A DNA stretch of 64,000 nt from Marinobacter sp050379415 (lineage in GTDB: Bacteria; Pseudomonadota; Gammaproteobacteria; Pseudomonadales; Oleiphilaceae), in the NCBI RefSeq assembly GCF_050379415.1, contig NZ_JBNRLS010000001.1, positions 1,158,158 to 1,222,157 on the forward strand. Direction: 5' to 3'. The notes under the pieces are model-generated. The model did not search any database. It was not told where the DNA came from and saw only the letters and a program-made list of their open reading frames with translations. Shown in pieces: positions 50,666 through 58,509 of this stretch (within the stretch, counting starts at the first letter, position 1; every line of letters begins with the position of its first letter). Position numbers and translations under genes: made by a program.

Positions 50666-51922
50666 CGCACCCCACTTCAGGTAAAACGCGAAAAATGGGT
50701 CGGTTATGTGCAATTTTTGCTCATCTTTTTCCCAATCAATAACAGGTGTTGATGCTTCATCATTCGCGGCGATATCCGCAATGCGCTCCAAGACACGCGT
50801 TACTTCATGGGCTTGAGGTGGCGCCTCATTAAGGACTTGTCGAATTGCAGAACGCAATTGCTCATAATCCACGGTTTCTAATCCAGGAGAAAGAACGCTA
50901 AGGGCCTTTAGAACGACACCATAAATGTCGGCGGTTCCACCTTGGCTCAGCTCCCTTTGAATTCGATCGGAACGCTGGCGTGGACCTTTTGAAAGCTTGT
51001 CATAAATAACCTTGCCGGTACCTTCAGCAACCTGACGAAACAGGCCCTCGGGTACAGAATAAATTGTCACTCCGGACCGAACAGTCTCAGTTACTCCTTC
51101 CCTAAGCGCTAGACGTTGGCAGAACTCCTGCATTAAGTGAGGACTGCCATAGGCCTCTGAAGATAGCTTTTTACTGATTCCTGAAGCTAACTTAATCCTT
51201 AAAAGCGGAAAACCTGTCCGTGCTATCTGCTCAAGCTCTTCGCCCGTCCAAGATGGTACTTCAATGTCCTCTATACGCCCGGTCATTTCTCTTTCGACTT
51301 TTACTGCGTCGTACCGTCTGTGGGGGATCGCAATGAGCACCACAGGTAGACCCTCAAAGATTAGGGGCTTCAATGCCCGAATGACTGAACCTTGGAAGTC
51401 CCTATCTAAATAGTGGAAGTCGTCAACTATAATTGATCCGTCAAAATCGCGTAATGCGCGAAGCGCCGCAGTTCTGGGGGTCAGCTCCAATTTCTTTGCG
51501 GTTCCAGCCGTGTCGCCCTTGCTGAGCCCCGTTTGGGTCTTTCCTTTTAAATCAGCAACAAGAGGCACATTTATTCCGCCCTGTACTTCCCCCTCCACCG
51601 ATTTTGTACTCGATGCGCTGTTAGTTTGCTCGAATGTCGACGACTCACCTAGCTCGTGAAGGATAGATGTCCAAAAATCGTTTTCGGAATCAACGCTACC
51701 ACCATCAATCCAGATGTTCTCTCCAACATTGGCCCTTGGTAAAACCGTGTTGACCAGTACAGTCTTGCCAGACTTTGTCTGTCCAGTAACCGTGATTAAT
51801 TTATGAAGATTTTCCACAGCATTTCGCAATGAGACCTCTAAATTAATTGCTTCACGAGGTACGTACGTCAATTTAGGCATACCGCCCGGGACGAAAACTT
51901 TTGGTGTTCTGTATTTTTTCAC
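50660..51922 (-). CDS. P-loop ATPase (AAA/STAND-like) in cassette
   Basis: A 420-aa protein. Walker A is GQTKSGKTVLVN (about residues 48-59) and Walker B GSIIVDDFHYLD (about 166-177), with a conserved IPHRRYDAV sensor-like segment near 205. A Ser/Thr-rich insert (about 95-130) separates them. The C-terminus ends HITDPFFAFYLKWG, a motif typical of ATPases related to DUF234/AAA_14-like defence and stress proteins. No effector domain is obvious. The stop TAA lies in an attC core. An antiphage or sensing role is possible but unproven. Confidence 0.75.
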   Translation of the reverse strand: MKKYRTPKVFVPGGMPKLTYVPREAINLEVSLRNAVENLHKLITVTGQTKSGKTVLVNTVLPRANVGENIWIDGGSVDSENDFWTSILHELGESSTFEQTNSASSTKSVEGEVQGGINVPLVADLKGKTQTGLSKGDTAGTAKKLELTPRTAALRALRDFDGSIIVDDFHYLDRDFQGSVIRALKPLIFEGLPVVLIAIPHRRYDAVKVEREMTGRIEDIEVPSWTGEELEQIARTGFPLLRIKLASGISKKLSSEAYGSPHLMQEFCQRLALREGVTETVRSGVTIYSVPEGLFRQVAEGTGKVIYDKLSKGPRQRSDRIQRELSQGGTADIYGVVLKALSVLSPGLETVDYEQLRSAIRQVLNEAPPQAHEVTRVLERIADIAANDEASTPVIDWEKDEQKLHITDPFFAFYLKWGAV

Positions 51923-51939
51923 TATTTCTTCCCTATGCG

Positions 51940-52017
51940 GTTTAACGTCAAGCTTTGCGGCAATTGTGGAACCGCGCGGCGGTGGAAGAATTGCCCGGCA
52001 GCAGCGACTGGTTATGC
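51940..52017 (-). repeat. attC site
   Basis: Ends GTTTAAC (51940-51946) and GTTATGC (52011-52017) enclose a central palindrome GCAATTGTGG...GAAGAATTGC. The next gene's stop (TAA, 52012-52014) lies in the right core. Confidence 0.75.
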
Positions 52018-52572
52018 CTCTTCTAATTTGGCTTTAACCCTTGCTGCCAGATCGGCGTAGTTTCGAGCTGTTTCAGGTGTGACATCAGAGTCGGTACCAT
52101 GCACTGCATCATTTCTGATCCGCCGAAGCTTATCTAGCATTTGCAAAACGCCTTGCCCCAAGGCTGGAGTGTCTAAGTTGTTCCATTGTATGCTTTGAAT
52201 TCTATGGTGAGGCGCTGTGTGTGAATTGGCATACTCAATACCGTGCCTTTTTTCATAGTCGGTCATTGCCTCCTCAACTGATAGCCAAGCGTCCAAGATA
52301 GCTCCTCTCGGGCTGTCCTCGGCGAGTCTATTGATTCTTGCTCGCTCCGAATCTGAATCAGCTTCCGTAACAGCACCCAAAGCTTTGTCAGCGCTGATTG
52401 CTGCCGCCTCTACCTCTTGCGCAAGATCAATTTCAGAGTCTTTATGTTTAATTTTTGTGATTCTTGCCAAAAGGTTGGCTACTTCCGCACGCAAGAGAAT
52501 CACTATGACGACCACTGCTATGGGCCATGCTAGGGCTTTGATCGTTGCTGCTGTGAAATCTAGGAAATCCAT
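52012..52572 (-). CDS. single-pass membrane protein with HEPN-like C-terminus
   Basis: A 186-aa protein from the ATG at 52572 (GGGGTGTT upstream). An N-terminal transmembrane helix (about residues 8-24) is followed by a coiled-coil region (EIDLAQEVEAAAISADKALG) and a C-terminal helical domain ending LRRIRNDAVHGTDSDV. RNDAVH fits the HEPN RxxxxH motif seen in many abortive-infection RNases and DUF4145 proteins. The frame is open upstream but that part translates the attC site. The stop is in the attC core. A membrane-tethered RNase role is inference. Confidence 0.7.
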   Translation of the reverse strand: MDFLDFTAATIKALAWPIAVVVIVILLRAEVANLLARITKIKHKDSEIDLAQEVEAAAISADKALGAVTEADSDSERARINRLAEDSPRGAILDAWLSVEEAMTDYEKRHGIEYANSHTAPHHRIQSIQWNNLDTPALGQGVLQMLDKLRRIRNDAVHGTDSDVTPETARNYADLAARVKAKLEEA

Positions 52573-52584
52573 AACACCCCGTAG

Positions 52585-52667
52585 GCGGAACGCCAGCAAT
52601 AAACGGCGCCCTGACAAGGGCGTCCGGTGGAGGCCCATCGAGCCGGAATTTAATTGCCTTGTTAGGC
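52585..52667 (-). repeat. attC site
   Basis: Ends GCGGAAC (52585-52591) and GTTAGGC (52661-52667) enclose CGCCCTGACAAGGGCG and CGTCCGGTGGAGGCCC, of the same subtype as the site at 53102-53183. It ends about 10 bases from the stop of the octapeptide-repeat gene. Confidence 0.8.
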
Positions 52668-52676
52668 AACTGGTCA

Positions 52677-53078
52677 CTACAGCTGAGAGAGAATCAACCG
52701 AGCTTCATTTTCCATGCCCATTTCAGCAAGATATTTAGCAAAAATGTGCCAAGGAGGAATATTGCTCCTATAACCTGGGTCATCAGGGCCTGTGTACATT
52801 CCGCCACCTGGCCCTGTATAAAGGCCACCGTCCGGACCAGTGTACAAACCACCACCAGGGCCGGTATATGCACCCCCGCCGGGACCCGTATAAAGTCCAC
52901 CGCCTGGGCCCGTGTACAATCCTCCACCCGGCCCGGTATACATTCCACCTCCGGGCCCGGTATACATGCCACCACCTGGGCCGGTATACGCACCTCCCCC
53001 TGGGCCTGTGTACATTCCGCCACCTGGCCCCGTGTATAAGCCACCTCCAGGTCCCGTGTACAAGTTACGTGGCCACAT
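52677..53078 (-). CDS. octapeptide-repeat protein (YTGPGGG) of unknown function
   Basis: A 133-aa protein from the ATG at 53078, with AGGAG upstream. After MWPRN come twelve octapeptides of form [L/M/A]YTGPGGG, the last two degenerate (YTGPDDP), followed by a different C-terminal helix region NIPPWHIFAKYLAEMGMENE. The repeats would form a regular Tyr/Gly-rich array, perhaps beta-structured; the helix looks like a separate module. No family I can name. It is a cassette, bounded by attC sites on both sides. Function unknown. Confidence 0.72.
   Translation of the reverse strand: MWPRNLYTGPGGGLYTGPGGGMYTGPGGGAYTGPGGGMYTGPGGGMYTGPGGGLYTGPGGGLYTGPGGGAYTGPGGGLYTGPDGGLYTGPGGGMYTGPDDPGYRSNIPPWHIFAKYLAEMGMENEARLILSQL
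52776..53063 (-). repeat. 24-bp tandem repeat, 12 units, coding
   Basis: Twelve near-identical 24-base units code the YTGPGGG octapeptides. Third-position changes differ between units while the protein repeat stays constant, which suggests selection on the peptide and not just recent slippage. Confidence 0.9.
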
Positions 53079-53101
53079 AGCGTTCTCCTTTCTCTATTTT
53101 T

Positions 53102-53183
53102 GCCTAACGCTTTTGTCTAGCGGCGCCCCGACAGGGGTGTCCGGTGTAGGCCGCAGGTCAGAACAAACAACAACTTGTTAGGC
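53102..53183 (-). repeat. attC site
   Basis: Perfect ends GCCTAAC (53102-53108) and GTTAGGC (53177-53183) enclose the GCCCCGACAGGGG stem and GTGTCCGGTGTAGGCC. The stop TAA of the HEPN-like gene (53178-53180) is inside the right core. This is the clearest attC in the window. Confidence 0.88.
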
Positions 53184-53765
53184 CTGCGGAGGGGCCCCGA
53201 GAAAACTGCCCTTGATCTCATATTTCCCTCCAAATCCGTGTGGACCTTTCCAATAAACCGATAAAAGCTTGGTTAAACGACGACCATAGGCGGCAATCAA
53301 CCATTCATATTTCTCCCAAAGCCCTTCATCGAGGGTAGATGGTTGAACACTGGTCTCTTTGCTAAGCGCACACGGATACCTAGCCCAAGATTCATTGCCC
53401 TCCTCAAATGCTTTCAGAGTGCCCCGACCCTTTGTCTTGTATGGGATGTTAGTAGATTTTTCTGCGAGGTCAGTGAGTTTGTGAGACTTCAGAAATTTAG
53501 AAAGCTTGCCGTTAGAAATCCAACCCGGGTTCTCGTAAACCAAGAATGCCTTAATCGCATTCTCCAGAGCAAAGGATGCAAGGAGGAAGGTTGATCTGTT
53601 CGTATTGTCCCAAGTTGCCTTGTTTCCAGACCTATAATCATGATGTGTGAGGTGCCCGCGACCAAAGCTTTGCCTCAATTCGACGGCCTGCCCGTGCAGA
53701 TCGTCAGCAACCAAGAACCAGCTGTGTGGACATGCCAAGTCTACGAATTCCTCATTGGTCATCAT
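53178..53765 (-). CDS. HEPN-like protein of unknown function
   Basis: A 195-aa protein from the ATG at 53765, which has an AGGGAAC ribosome site; an upstream GTG at 53786 is possible. It has a helix LLASFALENAIKAFLVYENP and a later KFLKSHKLTDLAEK, a pattern of HEPN/nucleotidyltransferase-binding-type helical domains. The sequence FALENAIKAFLV resembles the first long helix of such proteins; no RxxxxH motif is clear, so it may be a degenerate or partner-binding HEPN. Cassette gene; function unknown. Confidence 0.65.
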   Translation of the reverse strand: MMTNEEFVDLACPHSWFLVADDLHGQAVELRQSFGRGHLTHHDYRSGNKATWDNTNRSTFLLASFALENAIKAFLVYENPGWISNGKLSKFLKSHKLTDLAEKSTNIPYKTKGRGTLKAFEEGNESWARYPCALSKETSVQPSTLDEGLWEKYEWLIAAYGRRLTKLLSVYWKGPHGFGGKYEIKGSFLGAPPQA

Positions 53766-53787
53766 GTTCCCTGATGTTTGATTCACT

Positions 53788-53871
53788 GCCTAACGCTAGC
53801 AGCATGCGCGCCAATGTAATGGAGCCGAAGGCGCAATGTAATTGGTGTCGCCGTGCCTGCGCTGGTTATGC
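53788..53871 (-). repeat. attC site
   Basis: Ends GCCTAAC (53788-53794) and GTTATGC (53865-53871) enclose GCATGCGCGCC and GGAGCCGAAGGCGC. Different central sequence from the other sites. The DUF4145-like gene stop lies 12 bases beyond the right core. Confidence 0.82.
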
Positions 53872-53882
53872 GCGTTTTCAAA

Positions 53883-54632
53883 TTAGCTGCCATTCCCATC
53901 GCGCTCATTAATATGCTGCTTCGTTTCATCAGGCACGACTTCAGAATAGAGAAGTTCAAGTTCCTTTGGTTTGGAAATCATTTCGTCAGCGATAAAATTT
54001 AAGACGTGAAATAGCTTGAATGCGATATCCCTTCCGTCCTTCAAATCTATCTGTCCGGGATGCACAGAGTTGTTGCCAACTACCCTCAAGAGATCAAGCG
54101 CTTGTTGGATCTTTGGGCTAAGCCCATCAGAAACAAGTTCCTTGATGTCGCTATTGATATTCTTCCCGGATTTTCCAAGCTGCTTTAACAACAACTGCAA
54201 CGCCAGCCTGAGTAATGCGGTCGCACCCCGTGGGGAGTCACCAACTATACTAGCGGCTTCCAAATATAAAGATCGTATTTCTTCGTCCATGTCTGAATTA
54301 GGGGGAGCGACTGGAATAGTCGGGGGAAATACAAGCTCGCCTTCAACCCATAGAGTGAATTTATCGCAAGAATCGCATGTCGCGACAGAGAACCCAGGGG
54401 GTACAAACTCCGGCATATGCCGACCATTGGCATCGTTGACTTGTCGAATAAACTGCGCAATTGCCTTTTGCTCCCAGTCCACGATAGATCCACGATAATC
54501 ATAAAAAACGTGACTGATGATGGTATTGGCAGACTCTGCTGCCCGCCTAACGTCAAACCAGGTCTGCTGGGCGACAACCCTGCAATGTGGGCACTGGAAT
54601 TTTTTACTACCGAAGGTCGGGGCTAGATCCAT
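53883..54632 (-). CDS. DUF4145-type zinc-ribbon HEPN-like protein
   Basis: A 249-aa protein with AGGAG before the ATG at 54632. The N-terminal CPHC and the later CDSC form a zinc ribbon (near residues 14-17 and 107-110); the C-terminal DUF4145 domain has MDEEIRSLYLEAASIVGDSPRGAT, then LRVVGNNSVHPG, the characteristic GNxxxH motif. DUF4145 belongs to the HEPN superfamily and is found in restriction and other defence loci. It is the rightmost cassette gene in the window. Confidence 0.8.
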   Translation of the reverse strand: MDLAPTFGSKKFQCPHCRVVAQQTWFDVRRAAESANTIISHVFYDYRGSIVDWEQKAIAQFIRQVNDANGRHMPEFVPPGFSVATCDSCDKFTLWVEGELVFPPTIPVAPPNSDMDEEIRSLYLEAASIVGDSPRGATALLRLALQLLLKQLGKSGKNINSDIKELVSDGLSPKIQQALDLLRVVGNNSVHPGQIDLKDGRDIAFKLFHVLNFIADEMISKPKELELLYSEVVPDETKQHINERDGNGS

Positions 54633-55003
54633 CTTTAACTCCTGACTCTAAAGAACAAAACAGCAATTAGGCAGCACGCTTTACCATTGCACAAATTTGA
54701 CTGCGTCATTATTACTGACTTTGGACCATCAACTGCGCTGCACATCAATCGTTAAAACAATAGCTTAGTGGAGCATGGCTATATCTGCCATGTAATCATT
54801 CAGCGTCTGCAATTTACTCCGCCAATCATACTGAATGAAATGGCGGTGATTGGCCTGACGGCTCTGAAGGAAAGCCCTGACTCGAATGTTCGCTTTTGTT
54901 TATGAGGGAACTATGTGGAGCGGAGTGGCAAAATCCACTCGGTTTCCCTCTATCTTGACGAGATACCCTTCACCCAAACCATTGACATGGCACCAAGGCG
55001 CCC
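54633..55003. other. gap between cassette array and Tn7-like module
   Basis: No gene. There is a possible weak core GTTAAAA near 54749 and an imperfect hairpin around GGGAAACCGAG-like sequence near 54930-54950, but no convincing attI, attC or transposon end. The composition is intermediate. Confidence 0.4.
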
Positions 55004-55654
55004 TTATCCAAGCAAACTAGGATCGATACCTGCTTTATCCAAAGCGCGCCTAATTCGGCGTCGATACTTGTCTGCGGTACCACCGTGTTGAGCCGCCAGG
55101 TCTACGAAACTCCAGCCCTCGAGCTTTCGCTTGATCAACACGATGTCTTCTCCCGATAGGCCCTTCGCTGACAGCAAGGAATCGACACGTTCCTCGTCCA
55201 AGGATGCCAAACTCTCGGTGTGACTCAAGTGTTGATCCCAGTAGTCGGAGTCGTCCGCTAATTCCGAATCAATGACGTACCTCGCCCTAGCACCGGTACC
55301 GCCTTGTTCATTTTTCAGTGACCACCTTTTGAGCCGCGTATTGCAGTAATTCACTACTCCTATCATGAGGTAACGTGCAACCGGATGAGCCATCACACCC
55401 TTCTGATCACCAATTTCGTCAGCAGCGTCTTTGACTGTTAAAGAGGTCGTTCCGCCATCGATCGCATTAAGTAGGCGCAAGGTGACTTCGTTCAGAGCAT
55501 CTTCTGCAACTTGATGCACTTCAGACCCTTCTGTTTTTCCAAGGAAACGACCCAGCTTTTTCTTAACGACTGAGAGCGCTCTGCTCTTCACATCTTCGTG
55601 CGTCGCAATACGTCCGATCTCTTCAGTACTCAAATTTTTCGTCGAGTAGTCCAT
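55004..55654 (-). CDS. sigma-factor-like protein
   Basis: A 216-aa protein from the ATG at 55654, with AAGGAAGG just upstream. The middle region AEDALNEVTLRLLNAI recalls sigma region 2, and the C-terminus has a region-4-like helix-turn-helix: GLSGEDIVLIKRKLEGWSFV, DLAAQHGGTADKYRRRIRRAL. The overall size fits extracytoplasmic-function sigma factors. It is divergent from tnsA across 254 bases that hold an inverted repeat. It might control tns expression, or be cargo; function inferred only from fold and position. Confidence 0.7.
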   Translation of the reverse strand: MDYSTKNLSTEEIGRIATHEDVKSRALSVVKKKLGRFLGKTEGSEVHQVAEDALNEVTLRLLNAIDGGTTSLTVKDAADEIGDQKGVMAHPVARYLMIGVVNYCNTRLKRWSLKNEQGGTGARARYVIDSELADDSDYWDQHLSHTESLASLDEERVDSLLSAKGLSGEDIVLIKRKLEGWSFVDLAAQHGGTADKYRRRIRRALDKAGIDPSLLG

Positions 55655-55825
55655 GCATCCTTCCTTCTTGTATGCACCCACGCATCATTAACAAAATTTA
55701 ATTTTTTAGTATTTCGAAAAAAAATCCGAACTTTCCCAGTTTTTTTGTCCGGTTTTGCTCCGCTGTTTAGTTACTTAGCTATGAACAGGTGGGTATCAAC
55801 ATTCCACAACCTAAATTAAATGCGT

Positions 55826-55868
55826 TTAAAAACAGCACCTTACACTCTTGCGCCGGCTCTGTTTTTAA
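55826..55868. repeat. inverted repeat between sigma-like gene and tnsA
   Basis: TTAAAAACAG (55826-55835) and CTGTTTTTAA (55859-55868) pair perfectly across 23 bases, 40 to 83 bases before tnsA. It may be an operator or TnsB site. A third related CTGTTTAG occurs near 55771. Confidence 0.5.
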
Positions 55869-55908
55869 CTATTCATTGATATCCCAACAAGCAAAACTGG
55901 AGTAACGA

Positions 55909-56517
55909 ATGCAGCAACGTGAACTCGTCAAACAATCACCGATTCGGTCTTCCTACCTCACGCACTCAGCCCATTTTGGCCGAGTGTTCGCGGTCGAAAG
56001 CACTCTCGAGCTCGACTACCTGAACCTGCTTAGGTTTGAGAAAACCGCCGAGTCCGTTGTAAGCCAACCCTTTTCAGTCCGATTTCATCTTGCTGGTCGC
56101 CCCAGGCGCTATACACCTGACTTTTTAGTCGTCGAGCAAGGAGTCGAATACGTCGTCGAAGTGAAAACACGGAGCGCGGTGAGCAATCCGGTGTTTTGCC
56201 ATAAGGCACAAAAGCTTAGCGTTTTTTTTAGGGAGCGGGGCCAAGTTTTTCGAGTTTTAACTGAAGATGACATTCGCCCCGGGCATCGAGCTCAGAATAT
56301 CCGATTCCTGGTGCCGGTACTCGATACGCCGGCACCACTGGGCGAATTCCAAGCGCTTCTCAACGCCACCGAAAAGCGTTCTGCCTCGATGTCAGAGCTT
56401 CAAAGCCTTCTTGGTGTTCTCGACATTGACTGCTCGTTTATTCGACGCGCCGTCGCCCACCAACTGTTGCAATGCGACCTGACAGGGCCTTGGGTCGATC
56501 TGGACTTCATCTGGTAA
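55909..56517 (+). CDS. tnsA: TnsA-like transposon endonuclease
   Basis: A 202-aa protein with the PD-(D/E)XK nuclease pattern of TnsA: Glu30 in VESTLELDYL, Asp71 in RRYTPDFLVV, and Glu84-x-Lys86 in VVEVKTRS. The following domain (LGEFQALLNATEKRSA) matches the TnsA C-terminal winged part. TnsA nicks the 5' strand so that, with TnsB, the element is fully excised (cut-and-paste). GGAG precedes the ATG. First gene of the tns operon. Confidence 0.9.
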   Translation: MQQRELVKQSPIRSSYLTHSAHFGRVFAVESTLELDYLNLLRFEKTAESVVSQPFSVRFHLAGRPRRYTPDFLVVEQGVEYVVEVKTRSAVSNPVFCHKAQKLSVFFRERGQVFRVLTEDDIRPGHRAQNIRFLVPVLDTPAPLGEFQALLNATEKRSASMSELQSLLGVLDIDCSFIRRAVAHQLLQCDLTGPWVDLDFIW

Positions 56518-56553
56518 CCCCTTTACTCCCAAACACTTCGAAAGGAGCCAACT

Positions 56554-58509
56554 ATGTTTAATACCCTCGCCGTGACCGGAAATCGCGTGTCTTTTCACAA
56601 CCTACACGCGACTCTGACAACACTGCCCGACTCGAGCGTCGCTCTCACGTTCGACGACGAAAGGCAGCCAACCATAATCAAGTCTCGCAGTGAGATTGAG
56701 TCCGAATTCGGCAAAACCCTTCATCTCATCCCGAAAGGGAAAGCAGCCGCGCCCAAAGCGCCGGACGTGTCGGTTGCAGATTATGAGGAGCTGAAACGAC
56801 GTTCTGCCTATCTCGAGGAGTTGCAGCGGCGTACGAAAAAGAATGGTGTTGGTGGGGTTAAAATCCGGCAACAGGTCATTGCAAGAGTGGCGCGGGAGAT
56901 TAAGGACACTAACCCGATCTCTCCTGCAACTCTTGGGCGTTGGTCCAAGAAAGCGCAAGAGCACTCTCACGGCATCGCATCGACGCTAGCTACGACGAAG
57001 CGCCGTCGCAAACCCTCCTTCTCCCAAGATGTCCAGGATTTGGCGTTGGAGATAATTGACGATTATTACCTCCAGCTCGGGAATCCAACACTCCAGTATG
57101 CTTACGACTGCTTTACGGAGGAGTTCGAGCTCAGGTTTGGACCGGAGGCTAGAAGACCCTGCCGGGAGGTGTTCCGCAAGTGGGCAAAGCAAGCGTGCGA
57201 CCCGATTGAATTTATCGAAAAACGCGAAGGTCGACGAGCGGCAAAAGCAGCCGGGCGCAACGCCAAGAGAAAACTTCAGACTGAACGGATTTTGGAGCGA
57301 GTCGAAGCTGATGCTGTGAACCTGGCCATTGGCGTCACTGATGAGGGAGGCCGATACCTCGGACCTGTGACACTGTTTGCCGTGATCGACGTCTACTCAC
57401 GCTCAATTCTGGGTCTAACCGTCCAGGTTGGGCGCGGCGAATCTGCCGGCTCAGTGATTGACAGCTATAAGCATTCGATTTGCCCAAAGCCACTGGATTC
57501 CCTGCCCAGCACCGTCCAAAACGACTGGCCGATGTATGGCGCGCCAGAGACGATTGTGAGCGACGGCGGCTCGGGTTTTGCCAGCGTACAAACCCAGGCT
57601 TTCCTTCTCGACGCAGGGTGTCAGTCCCAGATCGTGCAAACATATGCTGGGTGGCGCAAACCCTTCGTCGAACGATTCTTTCTGACTCTACGCCGTCGCT
57701 TTGCGCAGACACTCAAAGGCTATTGTGGAAAACATACGGATCGTCCCAACCTGGATGCGACGATCCATGAGAAAGCCTCAATGACGTTGCAGCAATTTCG
57801 AACAGCCCTGTACGAATGGGTCATTGATGAGTATCACCAAACGCCTCATCGCGGTTTGAACGGTAAGACCCCCTATGAGGTTTGGGAAGAGCAAGCACGT
57901 GTGTTTCCACCGCATTTGCCCGTCAACTTCGAGCGCATCAAATTCACCATGGGTGAAACCAGAACCTGCACCATTTCAGGAGATCACGCGCATCAGGGAA
58001 TTCAGCTCAATAATCTGAGGTACAACGACCCTGACAACAAGCTCAAACACATTGGCATGACCCTTCGAAGACAAGGCCAGACAGCTCAAGTCACGGTGGA
58101 ATACACACACAATGACCTCCATTCGATCAACGTCGTGGATCCAATCACTGATGAAATTTTCCAAGCCTTCGTAACAGACCCGGATATTAAGCAAGGCACA
58201 ACGCTCGCTGAGCTTAAGGTCTTGCGCGCAAGCACTTATGCCAATAAGGGGTTCACCGGTCGGCGTAACGCGAAATCAAGCCAAACCGTCATTAATGCCA
58301 ACGAAGCGCACGACGAAAACATGCGACAAGTTCGTTCGCGGCGCACTCAACCAGCTCCGACAGACGCGCTTGAAGCAATGCTCATGAAGGCAATAGGAGA
58401 GGATGACACCCTTTCCCCTCCGGCTATCGGAAAGCATTTGACATCAACTGAATCGCTTGAACCTGGCGCAGAAGAATACGGTACCGATGGAGAGTACGAA
58501 GATGATTGA
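56554..58509 (+). CDS. tnsB: TnsB-like DDE transposase
   Basis: A 651-aa protein. The retroviral integrase-like core contains Asp253 (VEADAVN), Asp337 (IVSDGGSGF) and Glu373 (PFVERFF), giving a DD35E spacing. A winged DNA-binding N-terminal region and a C-terminal beta-barrel region (about residues 450-560) fit TnsB/TniA/MuA transposases. It cuts the 3' ends and joins them to target DNA. An AAAGGAG ribosome site lies before the ATG (CGAAAGGAGCCAACTATG). Its 3' end overlaps tnsC by 8 bases. Confidence 0.93.
   Translation: MFNTLAVTGNRVSFHNLHATLTTLPDSSVALTFDDERQPTIIKSRSEIESEFGKTLHLIPKGKAAAPKAPDVSVADYEELKRRSAYLEELQRRTKKNGVGGVKIRQQVIARVAREIKDTNPISPATLGRWSKKAQEHSHGIASTLATTKRRRKPSFSQDVQDLALEIIDDYYLQLGNPTLQYAYDCFTEEFELRFGPEARRPCREVFRKWAKQACDPIEFIEKREGRRAAKAAGRNAKRKLQTERILERVEADAVNLAIGVTDEGGRYLGPVTLFAVIDVYSRSILGLTVQVGRGESAGSVIDSYKHSICPKPLDSLPSTVQNDWPMYGAPETIVSDGGSGFASVQTQAFLLDAGCQSQIVQTYAGWRKPFVERFFLTLRRRFAQTLKGYCGKHTDRPNLDATIHEKASMTLQQFRTALYEWVIDEYHQTPHRGLNGKTPYEVWEEQARVFPPHLPVNFERIKFTMGETRTCTISGDHAHQGIQLNNLRYNDPDNKLKHIGMTLRRQGQTAQVTVEYTHNDLHSINVVDPITDEIFQAFVTDPDIKQGTTLAELKVLRASTYANKGFTGRRNAKSSQTVINANEAHDENMRQVRSRRTQPAPTDALEAMLMKAIGEDDTLSPPAIGKHLTSTESLEPGAEEYGTDGEYEDD

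Larger units (their letters stand above)
47762..54632 (-). mobile_element. integron cassette array without integrase (CALIN)
   Basis: Seven genes lie on one strand, most separated by imperfect palindromes of 71 to 84 bases with GTTRRRY/RYYYAAC-like ends. In four cases the gene stop codon lies inside or within a few bases of the downstream site, the usual layout of integron cassettes. No intI gene is in the window, so these sites can move only if an integrase acts from elsewhere. Genes are AT-richer than the flanking core and differ from one another in attC type, indicating separate captures. Confidence 0.8.

Noticed and set aside
52776..53063. Regular 24-base repeats that look at first like a CRISPR array
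   Set aside because: Units are contiguous without spacers and code a constant octapeptide in an intact ORF; no cas genes are near.
55004..55654. Sigma-like gene as an integron integrase or a transposase
   Set aside because: It has no tyrosine-recombinase or DDE motifs; its helix-turn-helix fits sigma region 4.
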